From: Sandaracinaceae bacterium
GTDB lineage: Bacteria; Myxococcota_A; Polyangia; Polyangiales; Houyiibacteriaceae
Reading direction: 5' to 3'
Length of the DNA: 9,962 nucleotides
Assembly: GCA_012514415.1 (NCBI GenBank)
Contig: JAAZAH010000284.1
Coordinates: 1-9,962, forward strand
Below the pieces are notes generated by a model that was given only the letters and a program-made list of their open reading frames with translations, made no database searches and was not told the origin of the DNA. The position numbers were made by a program, and so were the translations under genes. Positions 1-7,071 of the stretch are shown here, piece after piece. Within the stretch, counting starts at the first letter, position 1; each line of letters opens with the position of its first letter.

Positions 1-605
1 ACGGCGTCCCTCACGCGATAGATGCCGCGAACCGGTGCACCGAGTTTGCCGCGGAGGCTCGCGAAACCAAGCGTCGAGAGAGGATCGCCGTGGATGCGAA
101 TGGTGCCTCCCTGAACCGCCAGCGGCGCCACGGGAAGCGGCGGGAGATCCGCTGCAAAGATGCGAGCTTGGGCTTCGAGCTCGCGCCGCCTCGCCTCGAT
201 CTGCGCCTCGCGTTCAAGCTCCTCGGCGAGGCGGCGTTCATCCTCGACGATCGATGCCGTGAGCGCGTCGCGTTCGTCGCGAATCGCGCGGAGCCCGTCG
301 AGCTCGGCGCGAACGATGCTTTCGAGGCGTGCCCCCTCGGCATACCGGCGAAGCGCACCTTCGATGCCTGCGTTAAAGCGAGAGGAAGGTCCGCGCGTCA
401 TGCGGTAAAGCGCCGAGACCGTCTCGCGTAGGCGCTCTTGGAGCGCTCGTTCACGCTCCGAAATCTGAGCAAGCATGGCGCGCTTCTCTTCGATCCGCGC
501 CTCGATCAGGACGCGGTCTTCTCCGCTGGTTTTGAGCGTACCGAGCGCCGTCGCCGGGATCGAACCCGCGACAATGAGCGCGAGGATGGCGATGCGGATG
601 TTCAT
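1..605 (-). CDS. envC: EnvC-like murein hydrolase activator, partial (C-terminus beyond left edge)
   Basis: The reading frame opens with ATG at 605-603 and stays open to position 1, giving 201 codons of an incomplete protein. It starts with a probable signal peptide (MNIRIAILALIVAGSIPATALG), so the product should be periplasmic. Residues about 30-150 are highly charged (E/R/A/L-rich) and look like the long coiled coil of EnvC-type proteins. After a proline-rich hinge near 155-162, the motif LRGKLGAPVRG near 184-194 resembles the segment that leads into the LytM/M23 peptidase-like domain, which lies outside the window. In the known family EnvC binds the FtsX periplasmic loop and activates amidases that split septal peptidoglycan. 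Its ATG overlaps the ftsX stop (ATGA) and no clear ribosome binding site precedes it, so translational coupling is likely. Whether the M23 domain is catalytically active or degenerate cannot be judged here. Confidence 0.82.
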   Translation of the reverse strand, partial: MNIRIAILALIVAGSIPATALGTLKTSGEDRVLIEARIEEKRAMLAQISERERALQERLRETVSALYRMTRGPSSRFNAGIEGALRRYAEGARLESIVRAELDGLRAIRDERDALTASIVEDERRLAEELEREAQIEARRRELEAQARIFAADLPPLPVAPLAVQGGTIRIHGDPLSTLGFASLRGKLGAPVRGIYRVRDA

Positions 606-1480
606 GCGAGATAGCGCCGAAGCGAGAGGGTTGAACCGAGTCCACCCATGAGCGCGCCGCCAATCAAGAAACCGACGATCGCGCCGGGGCCGAAGAAAAG
701 CGTCTCTCCGCCGAAAAAGAGTCTCACACCGAGATCGATCTCGGATCGGAAGCCGAAATAGAAAACGGCGAGCGTGACGATTGCGATCAGCGCCGCGGCC
801 GCGCCTTGAAAGACGCCCTCGACGATGAACGGTCCGCGAATGAACGACGGCTGTGCGCCGACGAGCTTCATCACCTCGATCTCGCGGGAACGCCGGGCCA
901 GTGAGAGGCGAATGGTGCTTCCCACAACCCCGAAGACGAGAAGTGCGACGAGCAGCGATAGCCCGATCGTGCCCCATCGCCCCGCGCCGATCATCCGATC
1001 GAGGCGTTCAAAGAAGCTTTGGTAGCGTTCGAGCGAGGCGACGCCCGAGAGTGTCCCGAGGCGCGTGGCGAGCGCTTCGATATCGGCCGCGGCGAGATTG
1101 GGCTCGAGATAGAGCTCGAGCGATGAGGGAAAGAGCTCGGCCGGCAGCTCACGGAGGGCGGCGCCATCGACCGCGCCCGCAAGGAACTCGAGGCGAGCCT
1201 CTTCGTTGCTAATGTGCTCGATGCGGCGAATTTCCCGGAGCCCCGAAAGAAGCAGTTCGAGCTCCGCCGTGGCCTCCACAGACAGCCCTTCATCGAGATA
1301 GAGCGAGAGCTTCCCGGCCTCACTCCAGCGCGAAGAGAGGGTCTCGAAATTGCGAAGCGCCAAGATCGCTGAGGCGAGGCAGAGAAACGCGATGGCGAGG
1401 CTAAAAATGGCCGAGAGGTAGAGCCGCCTCTCCTCTCGAAACCCTCTCATCGCGCGTGTGATCAGTGTTCGGAGGTTCAT
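602..1480 (-). CDS. ftsX: Cell division protein FtsX
   Basis: This 292-residue protein has the FtsX architecture. There is a short basic cytoplasmic N-terminus, TM1 at about 20-42, a large extracytoplasmic loop at about 43-165, then TM2 at about 168-192, TM3 at about 217-243 and TM4 at about 262-285. The segment SREIEVMKLVGA (198-209) after TM2 is the conserved cytoplasmic signature of the FtsX/MacB-type permease domain. FtsX pairs with the ATPase FtsE at the inner membrane. Its periplasmic loop recruits and switches on a cell-wall hydrolase or activator, here presumably the EnvC-like product encoded immediately downstream. A Shine-Dalgarno sequence AGGAA lies about 7 bases before the ATG and overlaps the ftsE stop codon, which supports the start and suggests coupling. 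The gap to ftsE is 9 bases. Length is normal for the family. Confidence 0.95.
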   Translation of the reverse strand: MNLRTLITRAMRGFREERRLYLSAIFSLAIAFLCLASAILALRNFETLSSRWSEAGKLSLYLDEGLSVEATAELELLLSGLREIRRIEHISNEEARLEFLAGAVDGAALRELPAELFPSSLELYLEPNLAAADIEALATRLGTLSGVASLERYQSFFERLDRMIGAGRWGTIGLSLLVALLVFGVVGSTIRLSLARRSREIEVMKLVGAQPSFIRGPFIVEGVFQGAAAALIAIVTLAVFYFGFRSEIDLGVRLFFGGETLFFGPGAIVGFLIGGALMGGLGSTLSLRRYLA

Positions 1481-1489
1481 TGTTCGTTC

Positions 1490-2323
<834 letters not shown>

Positions 2324-2380
2324 AACGAAGGTTCCAATCAAAACGCAAAAAAGCGTCCAAACTGCGCTAAGAAGAGATCG
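2324..2380. promoter_or_regulatory. Divergent intergenic region between ftsE and the crotonase gene
   Basis: About 57 bases separate the two divergent start codons, and the stretch is clearly richer in A/T than its surroundings, as expected for a shared promoter region. It contains ACGC-AAAAAA-GCGT (2343-2356), a 4-bp inverted repeat around an A6 tract. On the minus strand a TTGGAC element (2354-2359) could serve as a -35 box for the ftsE operon, but I see no convincing -10 box at normal spacing. The function is inferred from position and composition only. Confidence 0.3.
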
Positions 2381-3166
2381 ATGAGCCAGCCTCCCATTCT
2401 GTATTCACGCAAGGGCCATATCGGCCTGCTCGAACTCAACCGCCCCGAAGGGCGAAACGCGATGACGCCCGAGCTCCTCGACGCGTTCGCCGAGGCCATC
2501 CCCGAGGTCGAAGCGGATCGCGAGCTTCGTGTGCTGATCCTCACGGGTCGGGGGAGCTGCTTCAGCGCCGGAGCGGATTTCAACGCGGGCGTTCAGCGCG
2601 AGGGCGAAGGCCGGCTTCCCCACGAGCGGAGTTATGGGATGTACGCGCCCTTTCTCCGCGTCCTCGATCTCGAGATCCCCGTAATCGGCGCGCTCAATGG
2701 GCATGCCGTCGGCGGCGGCTTCGGGCTCTCGCTTCTCACCGACATCCGCATCGGAAATCGCGAGGCCAAATACGGAGCGAATTTCGCGCGCATCGGGCTT
2801 CATAGCGGACTCGGCATCAGCTATCTCCTTCCGCGCCTCGTCGGCATCTCCAAGGCGTCGGAGCTGCTTTTCACGGGCCGACTTATTCTGGGCGATGAAG
2901 CCGAGCGAATCGGCCTTTTTTCGAGAGCGGTCGCTCCCGAGGATGTGCTCTCCGAGGCGCAAGCCCTTGCCGAAGAGATCGCCTCAGCGGCCCCGCTCGC
3001 CGTCCGCGCGATGAAGGCGACGATGAGACGCTCCAACGATCTTCAGATCCGTGAAGCCGCCGCCATCGAGGCGCCGCTTCAGGCGGAGACCCTCGACACC
3101 GAAGATGCAAGGGAGGGGATGCGCGCCATCCTCGAGAAGCGTCCTCCGGTCTTTAGTGGACGATAA
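2381..3166 (+). CDS. Crotonase-superfamily protein (enoyl-CoA hydratase/isomerase-like), catalytic glutamates absent
   Basis: This 261-residue protein has the size and motifs of the crotonase fold. The two oxyanion-hole segments are FSAGADF (61-67) and NGHAVGGGFGL (106-116), followed by the LLPRLVG helix region (149-155) and the LLFTGRLI segment typical of the family. Such enzymes bind acyl-CoA thioesters and stabilise an enolate, usually in fatty-acid or aromatic-acid breakdown. Aligned by eye with rat mitochondrial enoyl-CoA hydratase, the positions of the two catalytic glutamates (Glu144 and Glu164) are Gly115 and Phe135. It is therefore probably not a classical hydratase; isomerase, hydrolase or another acyl-CoA activity is possible. 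I chose ATG 2381 because the protein starts there in family register and AAGAAGAGA lies just upstream. The frame is open further upstream, but that part is antisense to ftsE. The next gene begins 12 bases downstream, so they are probably co-transcribed. Confidence 0.85.
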   Translation: MSQPPILYSRKGHIGLLELNRPEGRNAMTPELLDAFAEAIPEVEADRELRVLILTGRGSCFSAGADFNAGVQREGEGRLPHERSYGMYAPFLRVLDLEIPVIGALNGHAVGGGFGLSLLTDIRIGNREAKYGANFARIGLHSGLGISYLLPRLVGISKASELLFTGRLILGDEAERIGLFSRAVAPEDVLSEAQALAEEIASAAPLAVRAMKATMRRSNDLQIREAAAIEAPLQAETLDTEDAREGMRAILEKRPPVFSGR

Positions 3167-3178
3167 GATGGAAAAGCA

Positions 3179-4312
3179 ATGAGCATCGAGGAACTGCCCA
3201 GGCTTCCGCTCCCGCTCGAGGAGCTTCCCCGCGAGATCCACCGCTTCGCCAAGCCGGACGCACCGCCGGCCGCACGGATGATGGCAGCTCGAGGCGCTGT
3301 GCCCATCGGCGGAGCGCTTCAAATCGCACTCCTTGTTCAGCTCGCCCACGCGGATGAAGAAGAGCTGCGCGCCACCGCGCTCAATACGCTCGGCTCCGTT
3401 CCGGAAGCGCTCCTCCGCGACGCCTTCGGGAGCGAGCTCCCTCCCTCGATTCTCGATTTTCTTGCCGCGCATTTTGCCGATCGCACCGAGTTCCTCGAAC
3501 CGCTCATCGCCAATCCGGCTCTCGCCGACGCGACCGCGCTTCGCATCGCGAAGACCGGACCGAGCGCCGTGATTGAACGCCTCGCGCTCAACCAGGCGCG
3601 GCTCCTCCGGGCGCCGGAGATCATCGAGGCGCTGTATAAGAACAAAAACCTTCGCATGTCGACCGCCGATCGACTCATCGAGTTCGCGGCACGAAACGAG
3701 CTCGATCTCAGCGGGATTCCGGCATACCGGGCACATGTCGAGGCGCTAAAGGGGCAGTTGATCCCCGAACCACTCGACGATGAGGAGCTTCCCGGCGATG
3801 CGATCTTCCGCGAGGCGCTCGAGGCCGACAGCGAGGAGGCAACGGTCGCAAAAGAGACCGAGGACGGCGAGGAGGAGCTCATCGAGCGCTTCGTTCCGCT
3901 CGCCTTCAAGATTCGGGACATGAGCCTTGCGGAGAAGCTGAGGCTCGCGCTCGTCGGGGACGCGGCAGCGCGCGCGCTTCTCGTGCGCGATCCGAACCGC
4001 CTCGTCGCTCAGGCCGCCATCTCATCGCCTTCGATGCGGGAGGATGAAGCGCTGACCATCGCCTCGAGCCGCGAGGTCTCGGAGGATATCCTTCGCTATA
4101 TCGGCAATAAACGCGAATGGCTTCGCGGCTATGAGATCAAGAAGGCGCTCGTCTTCAATCCGAAGACGCCCGTCGGGATCAGCCTACGCTTTCTCCCCCA
4201 TCTTCGCGCAAACGACCTAAAGACGCTTGCTCGTTCGCGGGGTATCCCTGGACCGCTCAAAACCGCTGCGCGGCAGCGCATCGAGGATCAGGCGAAGGGG
4301 AAGCGGCGTTAA
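3179..4312 (+). CDS. Hypothetical protein with LRV/HEAT-like helical repeats and acidic linker
   Basis: I do not recognise a named function for this 377-residue protein. It has no signal peptide or membrane segment, so it should be cytoplasmic. The sequence is rich in short amphipathic helices with leucine-rich-variant-like units, for example LIANPALADATALRIAK (near 109-125), LYKNKNLRMSTADRLIEF (near 152-169), LVRDPNRLVAQAAISSP (near 268-284) and LVFNPKTPVGISLRFLPHL (near 324-342). A strongly acidic linker (about 199-236) splits it into an N-terminal repeat block and a C-terminal repeat block of about 140 residues. The C-terminal block resembles a conserved hypothetical family I recall from Myxococcota and other former Deltaproteobacteria. 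Helical-repeat proteins of this kind usually mediate protein-protein contacts. The start ATG at 3179 has GGAA 5 bases upstream. The 12-base gap after the crotonase gene implies one operon, but a functional link is only inferred. Confidence 0.8.
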   Translation: MSIEELPRLPLPLEELPREIHRFAKPDAPPAARMMAARGAVPIGGALQIALLVQLAHADEEELRATALNTLGSVPEALLRDAFGSELPPSILDFLAAHFADRTEFLEPLIANPALADATALRIAKTGPSAVIERLALNQARLLRAPEIIEALYKNKNLRMSTADRLIEFAARNELDLSGIPAYRAHVEALKGQLIPEPLDDEELPGDAIFREALEADSEEATVAKETEDGEEELIERFVPLAFKIRDMSLAEKLRLALVGDAAARALLVRDPNRLVAQAAISSPSMREDEALTIASSREVSEDILRYIGNKREWLRGYEIKKALVFNPKTPVGISLRFLPHLRANDLKTLARSRGIPGPLKTAARQRIEDQAKGKRR

Positions 4313-4316
4313 GAGC

Positions 4317-4413
4317 CGACCCAGGTTGGCGACCGATCGAGCCCCAATTCTTCTCTCTGCGCAATTTTACACATTAGCTGCACGAAAACGCCCGTCTGCA
4401 CCCACCTGGGTCG
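4317..4413. repeat. Imperfect 13-bp inverted repeat with 71-base spacer
   Basis: The left arm CGACCCAGGTTGG (4317-4329) and the reverse complement of the right arm, CGACCCAGGTGGG (4401-4413), match at 12 of 13 positions. The arm begins 4 bases after the stop codon of the preceding gene. If transcribed, the arms could close a large stem around a 71-base loop, or they may be two binding sites in opposite orientation. No U-run follows, so an ordinary intrinsic terminator is unlikely. Confidence 0.5.
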
Positions 4414-4466
4414 CGAAAACGGTCAAAAATCGGAGCCCACGTGAAGGCGTAAAGTGTTGGCCTCAT

Positions 4467-4495
4467 TTGACAATACGTGTGTCGCCATGTACCGT
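4467..4495 (+). promoter_or_regulatory. Candidate sigma70-type promoter for the ribbon-helix-helix gene
   Basis: A perfect TTGACA -35 hexamer lies at 4467-4472. With 17-base spacing, the -10 position is TACCGT (4490-4495), which matches only 3 of 6 consensus bases. The region is non-coding and 67-95 bases upstream of the ATG at 4562, a sensible position. The strong -35 box paired with a weak -10 box suggests a promoter that may need an activator or be tightly controlled. Transcription start is not demonstrated. Confidence 0.45.
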
Positions 4496-4523
4496 CAGAT
4501 TGTAGGGATCCATCCTTTTGTCT

Positions 4524-4553
4524 CCCGGATGCCATCCCGGAGTCCCTTGGGAC
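4524..4553. repeat. Two short palindromes immediately before the ribbon-helix-helix start codon
   Basis: CCCGGAT-GCC-ATCCCGG (4524-4540) is a 7-bp inverted repeat with one mismatch. It is followed directly by GTCCC-TT-GGGAC (4542-4553), a perfect 5-bp inverted repeat. A further ATCCATCC element lies at 4508-4515. They sit between the promoter candidate and the ATG at 4562, where an autoregulatory operator for a ribbon-helix-helix protein would be expected. The second palindrome also overlaps the ribosome binding region (GGGACGGTGA). Confidence 0.4.
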
Positions 4554-4561
4554 GGTGAACC

Positions 4562-4747
4562 ATGGCGCGAAAAAAGATCTCCACCACCGTGTACATCACG
4601 CCGGAACAGAGCGAGCAGCTCAAGCTGCTGCACGAGCGCACCAAAGTCCCCGTCGCCGTTTACATCCGTGAGGGCATCGACATGGTCCTCGAGCGCTATA
4701 AGAATGAGCTACCGGGACAGCTCACGCTCGACGGTTCCGTCGAATAG
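4562..4747 (+). CDS. Ribbon-helix-helix domain protein
   Basis: This 61-residue protein fits the ribbon-helix-helix (MetJ/Arc/CopG-type) fold. An N-terminal basic strand KISTTVYIT (5-13) would form the DNA-reading beta ribbon, followed by helix A (about 14-27, starting PEQSEQ) and helix B (about 30-45, starting PVAVYIREGID). A short tail ends in PGQLTLDGSVE. Such proteins dimerise and bind DNA as transcriptional repressors, often autoregulating; others are antitoxins. No toxin-like partner follows: the next gene is lepA, 60 bases downstream. The sequence closely resembles small proteins I recall from Myxococcota, where the role is unknown to me. The ATG is preceded by GGGACGGTGA, a good ribosome binding region. 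The target is unknown; the palindromes just upstream suggest autoregulation. Confidence 0.87.
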   Translation: MARKKISTTVYITPEQSEQLKLLHERTKVPVAVYIREGIDMVLERYKNELPGQLTLDGSVE

Positions 4748-4807
4748 GGCTATCCCTCCGCTTCGGGCTCTAGGCGCCCCACTCATTCGCCAGATTCATC
4801 CGGCCGT

Positions 4808-6610
4808 ATGTCGACCGATCCTTCACGCATCCGCAATTTTTCGATCATCGCTCATATCGATCACGGAAAGAGCACGCTCGCTGATCGCATTCTCGACGTG
4901 ACCGGTGCCATCACCGATCGCGAGAAACAGGCGCAGCTGCTCGATCGTATGGACGTCGAGCGGGAGCGCGGCATCACGGTCAAGGCCCAGAGCGTTCGTC
5001 TCGACTTCAAGGCCGAGGACGGCGAGACGTATCAGTTCAACCTCATCGATACGCCGGGACACGTCGACTTCAGCTACGAAGTCAGCCGCTCGCTCGCTGC
5101 GTGCGAGGGCGCCCTCCTCGTTGTCGATGCAACTCAGGGCGTCGAGGCACAGACGCTCGCCAACGTCTATCTCGCTCTCGAAAATGATCTCGAGATCATT
5201 CCCGTCTTCAATAAGATCGATCTACCCAGCGCCGACGTCGAGCGTGTGAAGGCCGAGGTCGAGGATGTCGTCGGGCTCGACTGTGAAGAACTGCTTCCCT
5301 GCTCGGGCAAGACGGGGATGGGCGTTCGCGAGATTCTCGAAGCCGTCGTCCGGCGCGTCCCCCCCCCTCAAGGCGACCGCGAAGCCCCGCTCCGCGCCCT
5401 CCTCTTCGACAGTTGGTATGACGCCTACCGCGGGGCCGTCTGCCAGGTGCGGATCGTTGACGGTACCCTCAAAAAAGGCGATCGCATCCGCCTCATGGCC
5501 ACGGGCGGCGAATACGAAGTCACCGACATTCACGTCTACACGCCCTTCCAAACGTCCATCAACCAGCTTTCGGCGGGCGAGGTCGGCTGCTTCTCGGCCA
5601 GCATCAAGTCGATTCACGACACGAAGATCGGCGATACGGTCACTCACGCAAACCGTCCGGCCACGGAGCCACTCGCTGGCTTCCAAGAAGTGAAGCCGAT
5701 GGTTTTCTGCGGCGTCTTCCCCAGCGATTCTGAAGACTACCCTGCCCTTCGCGAGGCGCTCGAAAAACTCCAGCTCAATGACTCGGCGCTCGTCTTCGAG
5801 CCCGAGACGAGCGACGCCCTCGGATTCGGCTTCCGTTGCGGCTTCCTCGGACTCCTCCACATGGAGATCGTCCAAGAGCGTCTCGAGTCGGAACACGGTC
5901 TTTCGCTCGTCACGACGGCTCCGACGGTCGTCTACCACGTCTATCAAAAGAACGGCGAGATGCTCGCCGTCGAAAACCCCTCGCGACTCCCGGACACGGG
6001 CAATATCGATCGCATCGAGGAGCCCTTCTTCACCGTGTCGATCCACGTCCCTTCGGAGTTTGTCGGGGCGGTAATCGCACTCTGTCAGGAGCGGCGCGGC
6101 GAACAGAAGACGATCCAATATGCCTCATCGAACCGGGTGATCATCGTCTACGAGATGCCTCTTGCCGAGGTGCTCTTCGACTTCTTCGATCATCTCAAGA
6201 GCGCGACCAAGGGTTATGCCTCGATGGACTATGAGCTCGCCGGCTATCGACCCAATCCCCTCGTCCGCCTCGACCTCCTAGTGAACGGCGAGCGGGTCGA
6301 TGCGCTGAGCGCTATCGTCCACCGTGAAAAGGCCTATCATATTGGCCGCGCCCTCACCGAAAAGCTTAAGGAAATCGTCCCTCAGCAGCAGTTCGAGGTC
6401 GCGATTCAAGCTGCGATCGGCTCGAAGGTCATCGCACGTGAGACCGTCCGCGCGCTTCGCAAGGACGTGACGGCGAAGTGCTACGGTGGGAATATCAGCC
6501 GGAAGCGGAAGCTCCTCGAGAAGCAGAAGGCCGGGAAAAAGAGGATGAAGGCGGTCGGCAAGGTCGAGATTCCGCAAGAGGCCTTCCACGCCATCCTCAA
6601 GGTCGAATAG
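4808..6610 (+). CDS. lepA: Elongation factor 4 (LepA), translational GTPase
   Basis: This complete 600-residue LepA/EF-4 has the family's usual length. GTPase motifs are all present: G1 AHIDHGKST (15-23), G2 RGITVK (54-59), G3 DTPGH (81-85), G4 NKID (135-138) and G5 SGK (166-168). The LepA-specific C-terminal domain is intact and ends in the typical KRMKAVGKVEIPQEAF segment. LepA is a ribosome-associated GTPase, structurally like EF-G without domain IV, implicated in translation initiation/elongation and 30S maturation under stress. The start at 4808 fits family alignment, but no Shine-Dalgarno sequence is visible just upstream. It may be co-transcribed with the ribbon-helix-helix gene that ends 60 bases earlier. 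A run of nine C (5359-5367) encodes the proline run in VPPPQG at the end of the G domain. The frame is intact across it. Confidence 0.98.
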   Translation: MSTDPSRIRNFSIIAHIDHGKSTLADRILDVTGAITDREKQAQLLDRMDVERERGITVKAQSVRLDFKAEDGETYQFNLIDTPGHVDFSYEVSRSLAACEGALLVVDATQGVEAQTLANVYLALENDLEIIPVFNKIDLPSADVERVKAEVEDVVGLDCEELLPCSGKTGMGVREILEAVVRRVPPPQGDREAPLRALLFDSWYDAYRGAVCQVRIVDGTLKKGDRIRLMATGGEYEVTDIHVYTPFQTSINQLSAGEVGCFSASIKSIHDTKIGDTVTHANRPATEPLAGFQEVKPMVFCGVFPSDSEDYPALREALEKLQLNDSALVFEPETSDALGFGFRCGFLGLLHMEIVQERLESEHGLSLVTTAPTVVYHVYQKNGEMLAVENPSRLPDTGNIDRIEEPFFTVSIHVPSEFVGAVIALCQERRGEQKTIQYASSNRVIIVYEMPLAEVLFDFFDHLKSATKGYASMDYELAGYRPNPLVRLDLLVNGERVDALSAIVHREKAYHIGRALTEKLKEIVPQQQFEVAIQAAIGSKVIARETVRALRKDVTAKCYGGNISRKRKLLEKQKAGKKRMKAVGKVEIPQEAFHAILKVE

Positions 6611-6679
6611 CGGCGAGACGAAGCGTTCACGACGACGCTCGCGCCCAATCCATCCGATGTCGAGGTGCAAGCGCGCGGC

Positions 6680-6692
6680 GTAGGCGCCCTAC
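6680..6692. terminator. Small hairpin between convergent lepA and vanZ-like genes
   Basis: GTAGG-CGC-CCTAC is a perfect 5-bp stem lying directly after the stop codon of the minus-strand VanZ-like gene and about 70 bases after lepA. The 83-base convergent gap is where a bidirectional terminator would be expected. There is no T-tract on either strand, so intrinsic termination is doubtful. Confidence 0.2.
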
Positions 6693-6693
6693 T

Positions 6694-7071
6694 TCAGCGG
6701 CGAATCGTGAGCCGAACAAGCCCGCCCACGGCCGCGCCTAGAAAGTCCGCGATGATATCGCCAAAATCAGCGCGACGGCCGGGAACGAACGCCTGATGGA
6801 GCTCGTCGCTTATGCCAAAGACGGTCGCGAGCGCCACACCGAAGAGGAAGACACGCGCACGGTGGAGCTCGGGAAAGGTCCGCCCCGAGGCGTGCGTTGT
6901 GAGCGCTCCGAGGATGGCGTACTCAAGAAAGTGCGCTCCCTTATCGCGAAAGGGGAGATGCTTCGAATAGCTCGCAAGGACAGGGATCGAGCTGAGAGCG
7001 AAGATGAGCGCCATGTAAAGGATCGCGGGGAGCCACGCGAGGATGACGGTCTTGATCCGCTCCCGTTTCAT
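6694..7071 (-). CDS. VanZ-like family membrane protein
   Basis: This 125-residue protein carries the hallmarks of the VanZ-like family: DKGAHFLEYAILG (43-55) and SDELHQAFVPGR (88-99), followed by the GDIIADFLGA motif (104-113). Hydrophobic helices are predicted at about 7-29, 47-60, 73-88 and 104-121, so it is an inner-membrane protein with conserved charged residues within or near the membrane. The family is named after enterococcal VanZ, which gives low-level teicoplanin resistance by an unclear mechanism. Most chromosomal homologues, including this short type, have no proven function, so resistance should not be assumed. Its ATG overlaps the miaB stop codon (ATGA) and no independent ribosome binding site is visible, so translation is probably coupled to miaB. 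Confidence 0.88.
   Translation of the reverse strand: MKRERIKTVILAWLPAILYMALIFALSSIPVLASYSKHLPFRDKGAHFLEYAILGALTTHASGRTFPELHRARVFLFGVALATVFGISDELHQAFVPGRRADFGDIIADFLGAAVGGLVRLTIRR

Larger units (their letters stand above)
4313..4561. other. Non-coding leader region upstream of the ribbon-helix-helix gene
   Basis: This 249-base stretch has no convincing gene on either strand. Small frames crossing it have no domain-like content. It is less GC-rich than its surroundings and includes A/T-rich patches (for example 4361-4374). It contains a long-loop inverted repeat (4317-4413), a repeated CGAAAACG element (4383-4390 and 4414-4421, 31 bases apart), a TTGACA-type promoter candidate (4467-4495), and two short palindromes just before the next start codon (4524-4553). 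No T-tract terminator is evident after the preceding gene. It may hold a structured RNA or operator sites, but nothing here is a recognised riboswitch or small-RNA family. Confidence 0.6.

Noticed and set aside
2984..3736. Open frame of 250 codons on the minus strand across the crotonase and repeat-protein genes
   Set aside because: It spans two genes on the opposite strand and has no domain or ribosome binding site evidence.
4317..4413. Intrinsic terminator for the repeat-protein gene
   Set aside because: The loop would be 71 bases and no T-run follows the right arm, so it does not fit an intrinsic terminator.
4562..4747. Ribbon-helix-helix protein as the antitoxin of a toxin-antitoxin pair
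   Set aside because: The only gene close downstream is lepA, a housekeeping GTPase, and no small toxin-like frame lies upstream or downstream.
5222..6118. Open frame of 298 codons on the minus strand within lepA
   Set aside because: It is a shadow of the conserved lepA coding sequence; its translation is highly charged with no domain.
6694..7071. Glycopeptide-resistance gene call for the VanZ-like protein
   Set aside because: There are no van ligase or regulatory genes nearby, and short chromosomal VanZ-like proteins are widespread without a resistance role. Only the family name is supported.
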